33,411 nucleotides of DNA from an uncultured bacterium (GTDB lineage Bacteria > Cyanobacteriota > Vampirovibrionia > Obscuribacterales > Obscuribacteraceae), in contig CAJXZK010000029.1 in NCBI GenBank assembly GCA_913063055.1, forward strand, positions 1-33,411, read 5' to 3'. The translations under genes and the position numbers were made by a program. The notes under the pieces are model-generated. The model was not told the DNA's origin. It worked only from the letters and a program-made list of their open reading frames with translations, and did no database searches. Shown here piece after piece: positions 17,201-24,214 of this stretch. Every line of letters begins with the position of its first letter. The stretch's first letter is position 1.

Positions 17201-17514
17201 ATGATCTCGACAATCTTACTTTTGAGAACTTGCCTGAGGGCATGACTCCTGAAGACTTGATCAATATCATCAAGCAAGTACAAGAAGCTCAAGGCATTAA
17301 TCCTGATGGCGAAAATGGCTTTATCAGTATTGAAGATCTAGAGGCTTTGCTTGGGGCCCAGGGCGTCAACGACTTGCTCAGTGGTGAGACTCCAGAGGGT
17401 CAACCTGATGGATCAGTTGCAGGACCAGTCGATGGACCAGTTGCGGAAGACGAAAGTCCAAGCGGCGCTGAACCTTCTGATTCAAGTGATGACGAGCAGA
17501 AGAAAGAAGAATAA
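14287..17514 (+). CDS. secA: Protein translocase motor SecA, with large insertion
   Basis: SecA is the ATPase that pushes preproteins through SecYEG at the inner membrane. Core motifs are present: Walker A MRTGEGKT (139-146), Walker B VDEVDN (245-250), [31 protein letters not shown] in the preprotein-binding region, MAGRGTDI (619-626) and [11 protein letters not shown] (704-713). At 1075 residues it is longer than the usual 800-950. An additional charged segment of about 85 residues lies between KSELIDELL and HHVLNAK (about 502-588) in the second nucleotide-binding domain. The C-terminus ends in an acidic tail with a GPVDGPVA repeat and lacks the CxCxSG zinc-binding motif used for SecB binding. 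The ATG is supported by GGGAG at nine bases. The stop overlaps the tsaB start (TAATG). Confidence 0.97.
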   Translation: [1075 protein letters not shown]

Positions 17515-18380
17515 TGCTCTTTCTTTCTTTTGATACGAGTGGGCGTGAATTAACAGTCGCTCTGTTTGAAGGCGACTCTTTAGAACGAGCTTCCCAGCAG
17601 CCTCAAGGCGAACTGCTAGCCAGTGAGCGCATAGACTTTGCTGAGCTAGCTGTCGACGACCCGCGTTTGCCCCTTAGTGGCAATATGGTTGGTGCCAAAA
17701 AAGCTAATCGCCAGGAGTCAGTCAGTCTCTTAATTCCAACCATAGATAGGCTGCTGAGCGAGAAGCAGTTAAGCAAATTTGATATTGGTGCCATTGCGGT
17801 GGGCATCGGACCTGGTGGTTTCACTGGTATCCGCGTAGCCATTACCACAGCCCGTACTCTGGCACAGGCTCTCAATGTACCGCTTATTGGTTTGAACTCT
17901 CTTGAAGTTGCCTGCTTCGATTTGCTTGAGCAAACACTTGGTTTGACGGCAGAGGAAGTTTCGCAGCAACGCTTTGGTGTAATCAAAGCCGCCTCCCGCA
18001 GCCATTGCTATCTTGCCGTCTATCGCCCGCAGCCGCTTTTTGCTTACTATGACTTAGTGGCTGTGCAAGAGCCGGTCTACTTAACTTACGAGAGTCTGCC
18101 AGAGAAGTTGCCTCTCTGCCCGCTCTGGCATGTCGACCCGGCTGTTATGGCTAAGCTGTTGGCTCTGCCAAGTGAAGTTGAGCCTGTTTGGCGGGCGCAA
18201 TTAAGCGCTGTCGTTAATAATATTGCTTCATTACAAGCTAAAATGGCCTGGCTTCGGGTATCTTTGAAAGGATTGGGCGCTTCTGCATTTCATTATCGGC
18301 TGACCGAGCCGCTTTATTTGCGGGGTGCATCTGTGACACTGAAAAACGGCGATGCCATCGAAAAAGTCGAATCTAGTTGA
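17514..18380 (+). CDS. tsaB: tRNA threonylcarbamoyladenosine biosynthesis protein TsaB
   Basis: TsaB is the scaffold partner of TsaD in forming threonylcarbamoyl-adenosine at position 37 of ANN-decoding tRNAs. The N-terminus LFLSFDTSGRELTVALF is the ASKHA strand pair. The signature VGIGPGGFTGIRVAITTARTLAQAL (about residues 96-120) is diagnostic. At 288 residues it is longer than typical TsaB (about 230), with an extra segment between residues 45 and 65 and a longer C-terminal half. Its ATG overlaps the secA stop by one base, and its 3' end overlaps the rimI frame by 29 bases, so the three genes form a tightly packed operon. The tsaB-rimI pair is common in bacteria. Confidence 0.93.
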   Translation: MLFLSFDTSGRELTVALFEGDSLERASQQPQGELLASERIDFAELAVDDPRLPLSGNMVGAKKANRQESVSLLIPTIDRLLSEKQLSKFDIGAIAVGIGPGGFTGIRVAITTARTLAQALNVPLIGLNSLEVACFDLLEQTLGLTAEEVSQQRFGVIKAASRSHCYLAVYRPQPLFAYYDLVAVQEPVYLTYESLPEKLPLCPLWHVDPAVMAKLLALPSEVEPVWRAQLSAVVNNIASLQAKMAWLRVSLKGLGASAFHYRLTEPLYLRGASVTLKNGDAIEKVESS

Positions 18381-18969
18381 GATAAGCGCTCTGACTCTGA
18401 GCGATCTTGAGCAAGTCATGGAAATTGAACCCGTGGCTTTTGGCTCTCATCATTGGTCGCGCCAATCTTTTACTAATGAGCTAACAAATTCTACTGGTCA
18501 CTATTTTGCCGCGCGTGATTGCCAGGACAAAAGAATCTTGGGCTATTCCGGTTTCTGGTTGATTGGCGAAGAAGCTCACATTACTACTCTGGCAGTGCAT
18601 CCAGACTTCCGGCGCCTGCATGTGGGTGAGCGTCTATTGGTTAACGACATCATTCAAGCGCGCAAAGTTGGAGCTGACTGGATTACCTTAGAAGTACGAG
18701 TATCAAACGAGTCAGCCCAACGTTTGTATGGCAAATATAGTTTCCGTAGCCTTGGTGTGCGGCGCAATTACTATCAAGACAATGGCGAAGACGCTCTTGT
18801 GCTCTGGACTGATAGACTCTCGTCACCAGATTTCCTCACTTTATTTAAGAAACGGGTAAAAGAACGAGATGTTAGTTCGTTAATACCAGGTTTTAGCTTC
18901 AGTCCTGAGTCTCTTGACGAGCTCTTTATCCCGCCGGCTTTGACTGTAACCGATACGAATTTTGCTTAA
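18352..18969 (+). CDS. rimI: Ribosomal protein S18 alanine N-acetyltransferase RimI-like
   Basis: This GNAT-fold enzyme uses acetyl-CoA to acetylate the N-terminus of a protein, classically ribosomal protein S18. Visible family features are TTLAVHPDFRRLHVGERLL (the acetyl-CoA-binding motif A, in the shorter form R-LHVG), EVRVSNESAQRLYGKYSF and the RimI hallmark RRNYYQDNGEDALVLW. It has 205 residues, about 50 more than most RimI proteins; the additional C-terminal stretch after residue 160 has no recognisable motif. The ATG at 18352 lies inside the end of tsaB, which fits translational coupling. The substrate assignment rests on family and context. Confidence 0.88.
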   Translation: MPSKKSNLVEISALTLSDLEQVMEIEPVAFGSHHWSRQSFTNELTNSTGHYFAARDCQDKRILGYSGFWLIGEEAHITTLAVHPDFRRLHVGERLLVNDIIQARKVGADWITLEVRVSNESAQRLYGKYSFRSLGVRRNYYQDNGEDALVLWTDRLSSPDFLTLFKKRVKERDVSSLIPGFSFSPESLDELFIPPALTVTDTNFA

Positions 18970-19082
18970 ACCTGAAAGTATTGCGAAAAAGACATGACTT
19001 CTGTGCATGCTCTGGATATAGCAGGGCTTGACTTGTCATAAGGCGGCAAACGAAAATAGAGCGGTTCAGATGAGGTGGAAAA

Positions 19083-19919
19083 TTGCGTTTAGTTGCCCAG
19101 GATATATCGCCGCGCACAAGACGCCGGTCACTTTTGGGCCAGATCGTACTTACCTTGCTTGGAGTGCTTTTACTCTTCCTCGCTTCCTTTACCTCGTTTG
19201 AAGTGCCTATCGCCACTAAGCGCAATTTCACAAGCTTTGCTGAGAACCAAATTCGCTATGCCTTCAACATCGTGCCTGAGCGTTATCAGAGCAAAGTAGA
19301 AGCCTATGTGCCGCTGCTTAAGGCTCCGACAAACCCAGTGCGCAAAACTTTCTATATGCCACTGGCAGCAGCTGCAGTTTTTGTTGGCTATGTTCTAGGG
19401 CCGATGCTTGGTGCTGCTGCCTGTGCTACCTTCATTGCCCTTGGCGTTCTGGGGCCTTTTCTCGGCATCCACGCCTTTGCCTCTGGTGGCGGTGTTGGTT
19501 ACTATCTAGAGCCTGGTTTTGGCTACCTGTTGGCCCTAATTCCGGCCTCCGCTGTGGTGGGAATGATTACCCGCGGAAAGCGCACCAGTGTCAGTCAGCT
19601 GATGTCGGTTATTGCTGGCCTGATTGTCGTGCACCTCTCTGGTATCTTTTATCTGTTAGGCAGCTGTCTAGTTTCTTATCTACTTGATGGCAATCGGGCA
19701 TCGCTTGCCTGGCAGCCTTGGGTCTTTCAGCATGCCCGTAATATGAGTTGGTATCCCCTGCTTTATGACTTTGTCAGCAGTTTAATTATGGTGGGTATTG
19801 CTTTTCCTTTCCGTTGGTTGGCTAATACCTTAACTGCGCCTGATTCGGCACCGCGCCCTACCGCTGTGCCAGGTAATAAACCCTCGGATCGCTATCACGT
19901 GGTGGAAGAGTTTGTCTAA
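19083..19919 (+). CDS. BioY-like membrane protein with N-terminal extension
   Basis: The C-terminal 190 residues resemble BioY, the biotin-binding S-component of ECF transporters. The region LGPMLGAAACATFIALGVLGPFLGIHAF, then ASGGGVGYYLEPGFGYLLA, matches the conserved GPxLG, GGGG and P-xGY pattern of BioY, followed by further membrane segments. BioY proteins usually have about 190 residues; this one has 278. The extra N-terminus holds one membrane helix (about 18-41) and a loop of about 50 residues before the BioY core. No EcfA or EcfT gene is in the window. The TTG start at 19083 is supported by AGGTGG (19073-19078). A metallophosphoesterase gene follows directly. Biotin as substrate is likely by family but unproven. 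Confidence 0.75.
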   Translation: MRLVAQDISPRTRRRSLLGQIVLTLLGVLLLFLASFTSFEVPIATKRNFTSFAENQIRYAFNIVPERYQSKVEAYVPLLKAPTNPVRKTFYMPLAAAAVFVGYVLGPMLGAAACATFIALGVLGPFLGIHAFASGGGVGYYLEPGFGYLLALIPASAVVGMITRGKRTSVSQLMSVIAGLIVVHLSGIFYLLGSCLVSYLLDGNRASLAWQPWVFQHARNMSWYPLLYDFVSSLIMVGIAFPFRWLANTLTAPDSAPRPTAVPGNKPSDRYHVVEEFV

Positions 19920-19920
19920 A

Positions 19921-20898
19921 GTGTCTAAGGCTGACAATAGTGGGCGCTACAAGCTCTACCTTGGTCTAGCTGGTCTCTCACTGGCCACTTTGGGTCTGGG
20001 GCTCTTTTACTATGGCACTAGAGTTGAGACTAGACGCTATCGCCTTGAGCGCATCGCTGTGCAGACAAAGTCTGATACTACTGGCAGTGCTATTGTCAGC
20101 CATCAATCTCTGAAAATTTTGCATCTTTCTGATTTGCATTTGTCCGGTAATGATGACGAGAAAGTTGAATTTATTCGCGCTATCACTGATCAAGATTATG
20201 ACTTGGTCGTGCTCACGGGCGATGTTTTCGAATTTCTTGATGGCTTGAAATACGGCCCTAAATTGCTTTCTCGTCAGCCCCGCTTGGGTGCCTATGCTGT
20301 TTTTGGCAATCATGATTATTATGATTATTCGATTTATAACAAAACTATGGGGCGGATATTCCGTCAGCATCGCCATCCGGCAGAGCGTAACAATGTCGAG
20401 CCACATCGTATTGCCCTAGAGGCCGGTGGTTTTAAAGTACTGGTTAATCAGTCTCACTATATTGCTAGCGAAAACCTTTTTATCGCTGGCATTGACTATC
20501 CTGGTATCAAAGAAGCCGAGTTAGAAAAACTGATGCAGGCAGCACCCGCAGGAGCTTTGAAACTAGGTCTTTTCCATTTGCCCAGGCAGCTAGAAATGCT
20601 CTCACGGGCAGGATTGCACTTGGCCTTTGGTGGCCATACCCATGGTGGTCAGGTGCGCTTGCCTGGTCTTGGAGCTATCATTACCGATTCTGAATTGCCG
20701 CGCCAAAACGCATCGGGCATGCTTGATGTTGGTGGCACCAAAATTCATATATCACGGGGGCTGGGTGCCGATCCGCGCAGCAACATCAGGTTGTTCTGTC
20801 CACCGGCTGCCACGGTGATCGAAGTCAGTCACGAGCGCGCTGGATTTTTGGGTAGTGATGCCGTGCAGAGTTTTGCTGCTGTTAAAGGGCAGGGCTAA
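19921..20898 (+). CDS. YkuE-like metallophosphoesterase, membrane-anchored
   Basis: This is a calcineurin-like phosphoesterase with an N-terminal membrane anchor (about residues 12-33). The two-metal motifs are LHLSDLHLSG (Asp and His), LTGDVFEF (Gly-Asp), FGNHDYYD (Gly-Asn-His-Asp) and GGHTHGGQ (Gly-His-Thr-His), with a further His in LFHLPRQ. The closest known layout is YkuE; the same family includes LpxG, which makes lipid X in some bacteria, so a role in lipid A synthesis is possible but not shown. I place the start at the GTG at 19921, directly after the stop of the BioY-like gene and ten bases after GGAAGAG. A TTG at 19912 would be only one base from that ribosome site. The product then has 325 residues. 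Confidence 0.85.
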   Translation: MSKADNSGRYKLYLGLAGLSLATLGLGLFYYGTRVETRRYRLERIAVQTKSDTTGSAIVSHQSLKILHLSDLHLSGNDDEKVEFIRAITDQDYDLVVLTGDVFEFLDGLKYGPKLLSRQPRLGAYAVFGNHDYYDYSIYNKTMGRIFRQHRHPAERNNVEPHRIALEAGGFKVLVNQSHYIASENLFIAGIDYPGIKEAELEKLMQAAPAGALKLGLFHLPRQLEMLSRAGLHLAFGGHTHGGQVRLPGLGAIITDSELPRQNASGMLDVGGTKIHISRGLGADPRSNIRLFCPPAATVIEVSHERAGFLGSDAVQSFAAVKGQG

Positions 20899-20923
20899 GC
20901 CAGCAAGCTCCGTGGCCCGTGGC

Positions 20924-22015
20924 TCAGGGCTGAACCGGAGCAAGTTGCTCATGGAATTCGCCTGTGGCCCTGTACTTAGGTTCAATAACCATTTTGCCTT
21001 TCTTGTTGATGTAGCCGTATTTTTGATCGACAAGAACGCTGGCCAAGCCCTCAGAAAAGCGGTCTGCACCCTGGTATTGCGGCTCAATTAGGGTTGAGCC
21101 TTTCAGGTTTATATAACCCCACTTACCTGGTATCCAAGACCGATGGCCCTTGCCTATTTTCTTCCAAGTACCAAACTGCACCGCCGCACATTCTTCTGAA
21201 GGGGCATGAACAGAGTTAAATTGAGGTTTGATAGTGAGGTAGCCATCGCGGTTGATAAAACCCCATTTATCGGGTTGATTGGTGCCTTGATTGGCACCCA
21301 CGGCTGCTGGTGCTAGACCCTGACTAAATAATCCAGCGGCATCGAAGCGGCTGTCTATTACAATCTGGCCCTCTTTATCGATATAACTCCAGCGCCCACC
21401 TCTGACGTCATAGATGTCTTCGCTGATATGAAAGGTGTATGAATTAGAGCCATCACCAAAGAGAACGGCGGCTCGCTTGTCAGCAAATGGCTGGGCTGAC
21501 TTGAAATTGGGCTCGATTTTAAAGTGGCCACTTTTGTCGATGAAGCCCCACCTTAGAGTGCCTATCGCTGCCGGTGCGAGGCCTTCGCTGAAGCGATCAG
21601 CGTCATCGAACTGAGGCTCGATGACAAATTTTCCGCTTTTGTCAATGAAGCCCCATTTCCCTTGCCTGGCCGCCGCCAGACCTTCTGAAAAAGCGTGCAC
21701 TTCGTCGAATTGCGCTTCTATTGCCATTTTTCCCGATTTGTCGATGAAGCCCCATTTCTCGCTAGTGCTCGCATCTCCCTCTTTGACGCTAATTTGAACT
21801 GCTGCCAAACCCTCATGAAAGTCTCTGACAGAGAGAAACTTGGGCTCTATCGCTAGCTTTCCGCTGCTGTCAATAAAGCCCCAATAATTTGGGGTACTCT
21901 CTTCTGCGCTGGCGAAAGCTGCTGGGCCGAACGCAGCGTTGGCTAGGGTTGTTGTCATTGCCAGAGCGGTGATTGGTATTGCTGACAATATTGAGCGGGA
22001 GAGGGCTTTATACAT
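20924..22015 (-). CDS. Secreted WG-repeat protein
   Basis: A Sec signal peptide (hydrophobic ILSAIPITALAMTTTLANA, cleavage near residue 27) is followed by about eight WG repeats that fill residues 43-363. A typical unit reads KWGFIDKSGKFVIEPQF and ends in FSEGLAP. WG repeats form beta-structured binding surfaces, and the partner is usually unknown. The product is probably periplasmic or surface-exposed. The ATG at 22015 has an AGGTG ribosome site. An 8-bp inverted repeat lies just upstream (22033-22059). Two genes coding for a membrane protein and a metalloprotease precede it on the same strand. It converges on the metallophosphoesterase gene with a 25-base gap. Confidence 0.88.
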   Translation of the reverse strand: MYKALSRSILSAIPITALAMTTTLANAAFGPAAFASAEESTPNYWGFIDSSGKLAIEPKFLSVRDFHEGLAAVQISVKEGDASTSEKWGFIDKSGKMAIEAQFDEVHAFSEGLAAARQGKWGFIDKSGKFVIEPQFDDADRFSEGLAPAAIGTLRWGFIDKSGHFKIEPNFKSAQPFADKRAAVLFGDGSNSYTFHISEDIYDVRGGRWSYIDKEGQIVIDSRFDAAGLFSQGLAPAAVGANQGTNQPDKWGFINRDGYLTIKPQFNSVHAPSEECAAVQFGTWKKIGKGHRSWIPGKWGYINLKGSTLIEPQYQGADRFSEGLASVLVDQKYGYINKKGKMVIEPKYRATGEFHEQLAPVQP

Positions 22016-22032
22016 AGGTTCACCTGCAGCTG

Positions 22033-22059
22033 TTGCACTGATGTATTACAGCAGTGCAA
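22033..22059 (-). promoter_or_regulatory. Inverted repeat ahead of the WG-repeat gene
   Basis: TTGCACTG (22033-22040) and CAGTGCAA (22052-22059) are a perfect 8-bp inverted repeat with an 11-base spacer, ending 18 bases before the start codon of the WG-repeat gene. No T-run follows on the minus strand, so it is not a terminator. It could be an operator or a leader hairpin controlling translation. Confidence 0.5.
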
Positions 22060-22087
22060 TAGAATTTAGGCGGCTTTTGCCCAGTCT

Positions 22088-23002
22088 TTATGGTGCTTTG
22101 GACGGTGCTGAGGTACCGCCGAATGTAAAGGGTTTGGTTGAGTCTGTTTCGTTTGGTAGTGGCGTTGGTGGTGGCGTATTTGGTACTTGGAAGAGTTTAG
22201 GTGGCCGCGGTAGCGGCACTGAAGGTGTGTGATGCTGTAGTTGCTTGAAGATTGAAGCAACAATGTTTTTGGTCAACTTGATATTGTGGCTGCCCCTGGC
22301 ATCGACAATTGCCCCTTCTGCGATTGAACCATCGATAGCGCCAATGAAGCGTGCTCTAGTTATTAGCCCGCGGCTAATTAATTTCGGATCGGCAGCAATG
22401 AAAGTTAGATCTACTTGTTGGTCTTTGGGCTGGTCGCCCTGTTGCATCTCTAAGTTAGTAGTGTTTCGGTATGAAAGCTCACCATCAACATAGCCAGCTT
22501 CACGTACGAGGGAGAGCTTGACCAAGCCGAGGGCATTGTCTTGAGTAATGTATTCACCTGTGCAGTCGTTGGCCATCCAGTTAAAGCCTGCTACCAAGGC
22601 GAAGATAATCACCAAGCAAATTGCTTGATTGCCTAGCAAGGTACGGAGGCGTTTGCCTTTCTCTTTCCTCTCGGCTTCTTTTTCTGCCCGACTTTTGCCT
22701 TTGCTTTTACTAGTGCTGGGTGTGTTTCGTCCAGCTGTGCTTGGGCGCCTGCTTAGGTTAGAAGAGTACCTGTTGTTTGACCTGGCAAAATCATCATCTA
22801 TATTTTGCTCGTCATCTGCGTCGTCAGCATCCTCGTCGTTTAAATTAGCATCACTACCTTGACCACGGCGGTTACTATACTGGCTGCTATCTCGCAAAAA
22901 CTCTCGTCTTGACTCTTGACTCGATTCTTGGCTGGACGCAGGAGGTGGCGCCGAGGGGCGAGGCCTCGGTCTTCTGCTTGCATAGTCGTCAGAGCCTTTC
23001 AT
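22088..23002 (-). CDS. Single-pass membrane protein with disordered N-terminus, unknown function
   Basis: No family is recognised. Residues 1-105 are low in complexity: Pro/Arg-rich, then Ser/Gln-rich, then strongly acidic (DANLNDEDADDADDEQ). A Lys/Glu/Arg stretch (106-120) precedes one membrane helix (about 124-143). The remaining 160 residues face the periplasm by the positive-inside rule. They begin MANDCTGEYITQDNALGLVKLSL and include VDLTFIAADPKLISRGLITRARFIG, and the last 45 are Pro-rich. The start at 23002 is only 12 bases after the upstream metalloprotease stop codon, which suggests cotranscription, yet no good ribosome site is visible. The WG-repeat gene follows after 72 bases. Confidence 0.65.
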   Translation of the reverse strand: MKGSDDYASRRPRPRPSAPPPASSQESSQESRREFLRDSSQYSNRRGQGSDANLNDEDADDADDEQNIDDDFARSNNRYSSNLSRRPSTAGRNTPSTSKSKGKSRAEKEAERKEKGKRLRTLLGNQAICLVIIFALVAGFNWMANDCTGEYITQDNALGLVKLSLVREAGYVDGELSYRNTTNLEMQQGDQPKDQQVDLTFIAADPKLISRGLITRARFIGAIDGSIAEGAIVDARGSHNIKLTKNIVASIFKQLQHHTPSVPLPRPPKLFQVPNTPPPTPLPNETDSTKPFTFGGTSAPSKAP

Positions 23003-23014
23003 GTGCTAACTATC

Positions 23015-23860
23015 TTATGGTATTAAATCTGGTGTCAACCGGTAGAGATGCCTGATCGTTGCTGCGTCGTTGGGTGAAATAACTCCTCTGCCGTAGTAGG
23101 GGCTCATCAAATCTACCGGATTGGTACTGTGCCCTTCAATACCCAGGGCATGACCAAATTCGTGGGTGGCGCCAGCCTTGAGGCGGCCTAGGGACATGGG
23201 CTGGCCCTGTCCATCGGTGGTTCTAAGTACTATGACCGCTGGCTTGAAGTCGGCTTGGCCGCCGGCAAGAATTGCTTTATAGGGAAAGTTTGTTTTGGAT
23301 GTGTAGCCGCGAATGTCTTGGGCAAAGAGGGCCATGCCGCTTTTCGTGACAAAGTGATTAGTAAAGAAGACGTAGATATCCGCTTCTCCTGGGTCCTGAG
23401 TGAGCTCGTAAGAAAATAGCCCTTCGCGTTCAAATTGCTTCCACGACAAGATCCCTTCTAGGGCTGCCTGATAGTGGCCGTCGACATAGCCTTCTGCTCG
23501 TTTTAGGGCTTGAAACTGTTCCGGATTACTGACCACATTGGCTACGAGGTTAGGCCAGGCTGCCAGGTTATCGGTGTTGGCAATGGGCACTCCCAAATTT
23601 GGATCCATCATACTGTCAAGAGTTAACCCTGGCGAGATGTAGACCTTTAGAGGCATTTGGTCGCGCACCCAGTGAATTGTGCCAAAGCGACTGCGATACT
23701 CTGGATAGACACCAGCCTGCGCGGGTCTAGCTGGAGCTTTGCGATATTGGGCTAACGCCACTGGCGCTGCCCCAATAAAGCCTTGGCTGACCAGGGTGGC
23801 CATTGCCAATAGCGGCAATATTCTGGTTGTAAGACTGCGTTTTTTTCTTTTGTGCAACAT
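23015..23860 (-). CDS. Secreted matrixin-like zinc metalloprotease
   Basis: This is a predicted extracytoplasmic zinc protease. A basic start (MLHKRKKR) and a hydrophobic segment (about 13-37, ending VALA) form a signal peptide. The active site is HEFGHALGIEGH (233-244) followed by a Met-turn in DLMSP (250-254), as in the M10/matrixin group. Relative to the classic HExxHxxGxxH the third histidine is one residue later (HExxHxxGxxGH), a spacing I recall from bacterial matrixin-like proteins. I use the ATG at 23860 because it opens a proper signal peptide; a TTG at 23932 adds 24 residues with no export features. Neither has a clear ribosome site. It heads the cluster with the single-pass membrane protein and the WG-repeat protein. 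The substrate is unknown. Confidence 0.8.
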   Translation of the reverse strand: MLHKRKKRSLTTRILPLLAMATLVSQGFIGAAPVALAQYRKAPARPAQAGVYPEYRSRFGTIHWVRDQMPLKVYISPGLTLDSMMDPNLGVPIANTDNLAAWPNLVANVVSNPEQFQALKRAEGYVDGHYQAALEGILSWKQFEREGLFSYELTQDPGEADIYVFFTNHFVTKSGMALFAQDIRGYTSKTNFPYKAILAGGQADFKPAVIVLRTTDGQGQPMSLGRLKAGATHEFGHALGIEGHSTNPVDLMSPYYGRGVISPNDAATIRHLYRLTPDLIP

Positions 23861-23926
23861 TACTTTTGTTACGAGGGGAAACAATTCTAGTGCCCTTCCG
23901 TCTATTTCTCCATAGTCGCTTGTTGA

Positions 23927-23951
23927 TACCAATAGTTACTGATAATTGGTA
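23927..23951. promoter_or_regulatory. Inverted repeat, possible operator between protease and RNA/glmU
   Basis: TACCAAT (23927-23933) and ATTGGTA (23945-23951) form a perfect 7-bp inverted repeat with an 11-base spacer. It lies 67 bases upstream of the protease start and upstream of the putative RNA, so a bound regulator could affect both directions. The regulator is unknown. Confidence 0.4.
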
Positions 23952-24009
23952 TTTGGGCTCACTATCTATATGCCACAAGATATTACGCTTGTTACGGGCA
24001 TAATAAACG

Positions 24010-24170
24010 AAAGGTTAAAAGGCGGCCAAAAGTGTGGAGGGTTGGATAACATTAGCCTTGTTCATCGCAGGAACTCCAGTACGAGAGACACAAGGGATTG
24101 AGTCTGTTGGGGCGGCACCAACACTGCGGACATTTCAAAAGAGCCTCACTTCTGGTGAGGCTTTTTGCTT
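24010..24170 (+). ncRNA. Probable small RNA or glmU leader, unidentified class
   Basis: A strong terminator stands directly before glmU, yet no plus-strand gene precedes it for 3 kb, so it must end an RNA that starts nearby or attenuate glmU. The segment can form CCTTGT (24056-24061) with ACAAGG (24090-24095), and TGTTGG (24105-24110) with CCAACA (24118-24123) extended by GTC (24102-24104) with GAC (24129-24131). The first loop contains AGTACGAGAG (24078-24087), identical to the core of the sarcin-ricin loop of 23S rRNA. I could not match it to SRP RNA, 6S RNA, tmRNA or any riboswitch class. The 5' end is a guess. Confidence 0.45.
24137..24170 (+). terminator. Intrinsic terminator upstream of glmU
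   Basis: An 8-bp stem, AGCCTCAC (24142-24149) with GTGAGGCT (24155-24162), has a 5-base loop and is followed by TTTTGCTTTT. A-rich sequence before the stem can lengthen it. It lies about 45 bases before the glmU start, so glmU needs read-through or a promoter in the short remaining stretch. Confidence 0.85.
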
Positions 24171-24214
24171 TTACGGCTTATAATCATTGCTTGCATTAGC
24201 TAAGTGGAGTGATT

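Larger units (their letters stand above)
23861..24214. other. Intergenic region between protease and glmU
   Basis: This 354-base divergent region contains an inverted repeat TACCAAT (23927-23933) with ATTGGTA (23945-23951), a probable structured RNA with terminator (24000-24170), and the glmU ribosome site GTGGAG (24204-24209). I see no protein-coding frame worth calling and no promoter with two good boxes; the best -10-like sequence is CATAAT at 23999-24004. Confidence 0.6.

Noticed and set aside
24105-24123. GGGGCGGCACC-like element resembling a T-box antiterminator (GGGTGGNACC) before glmU
   Set aside because: The base that must pair with the tRNA acceptor end is changed (CGG in place of TGG), it does not overlap the terminator stem, there is no specifier stem, and glmU is not a T-box-type target.
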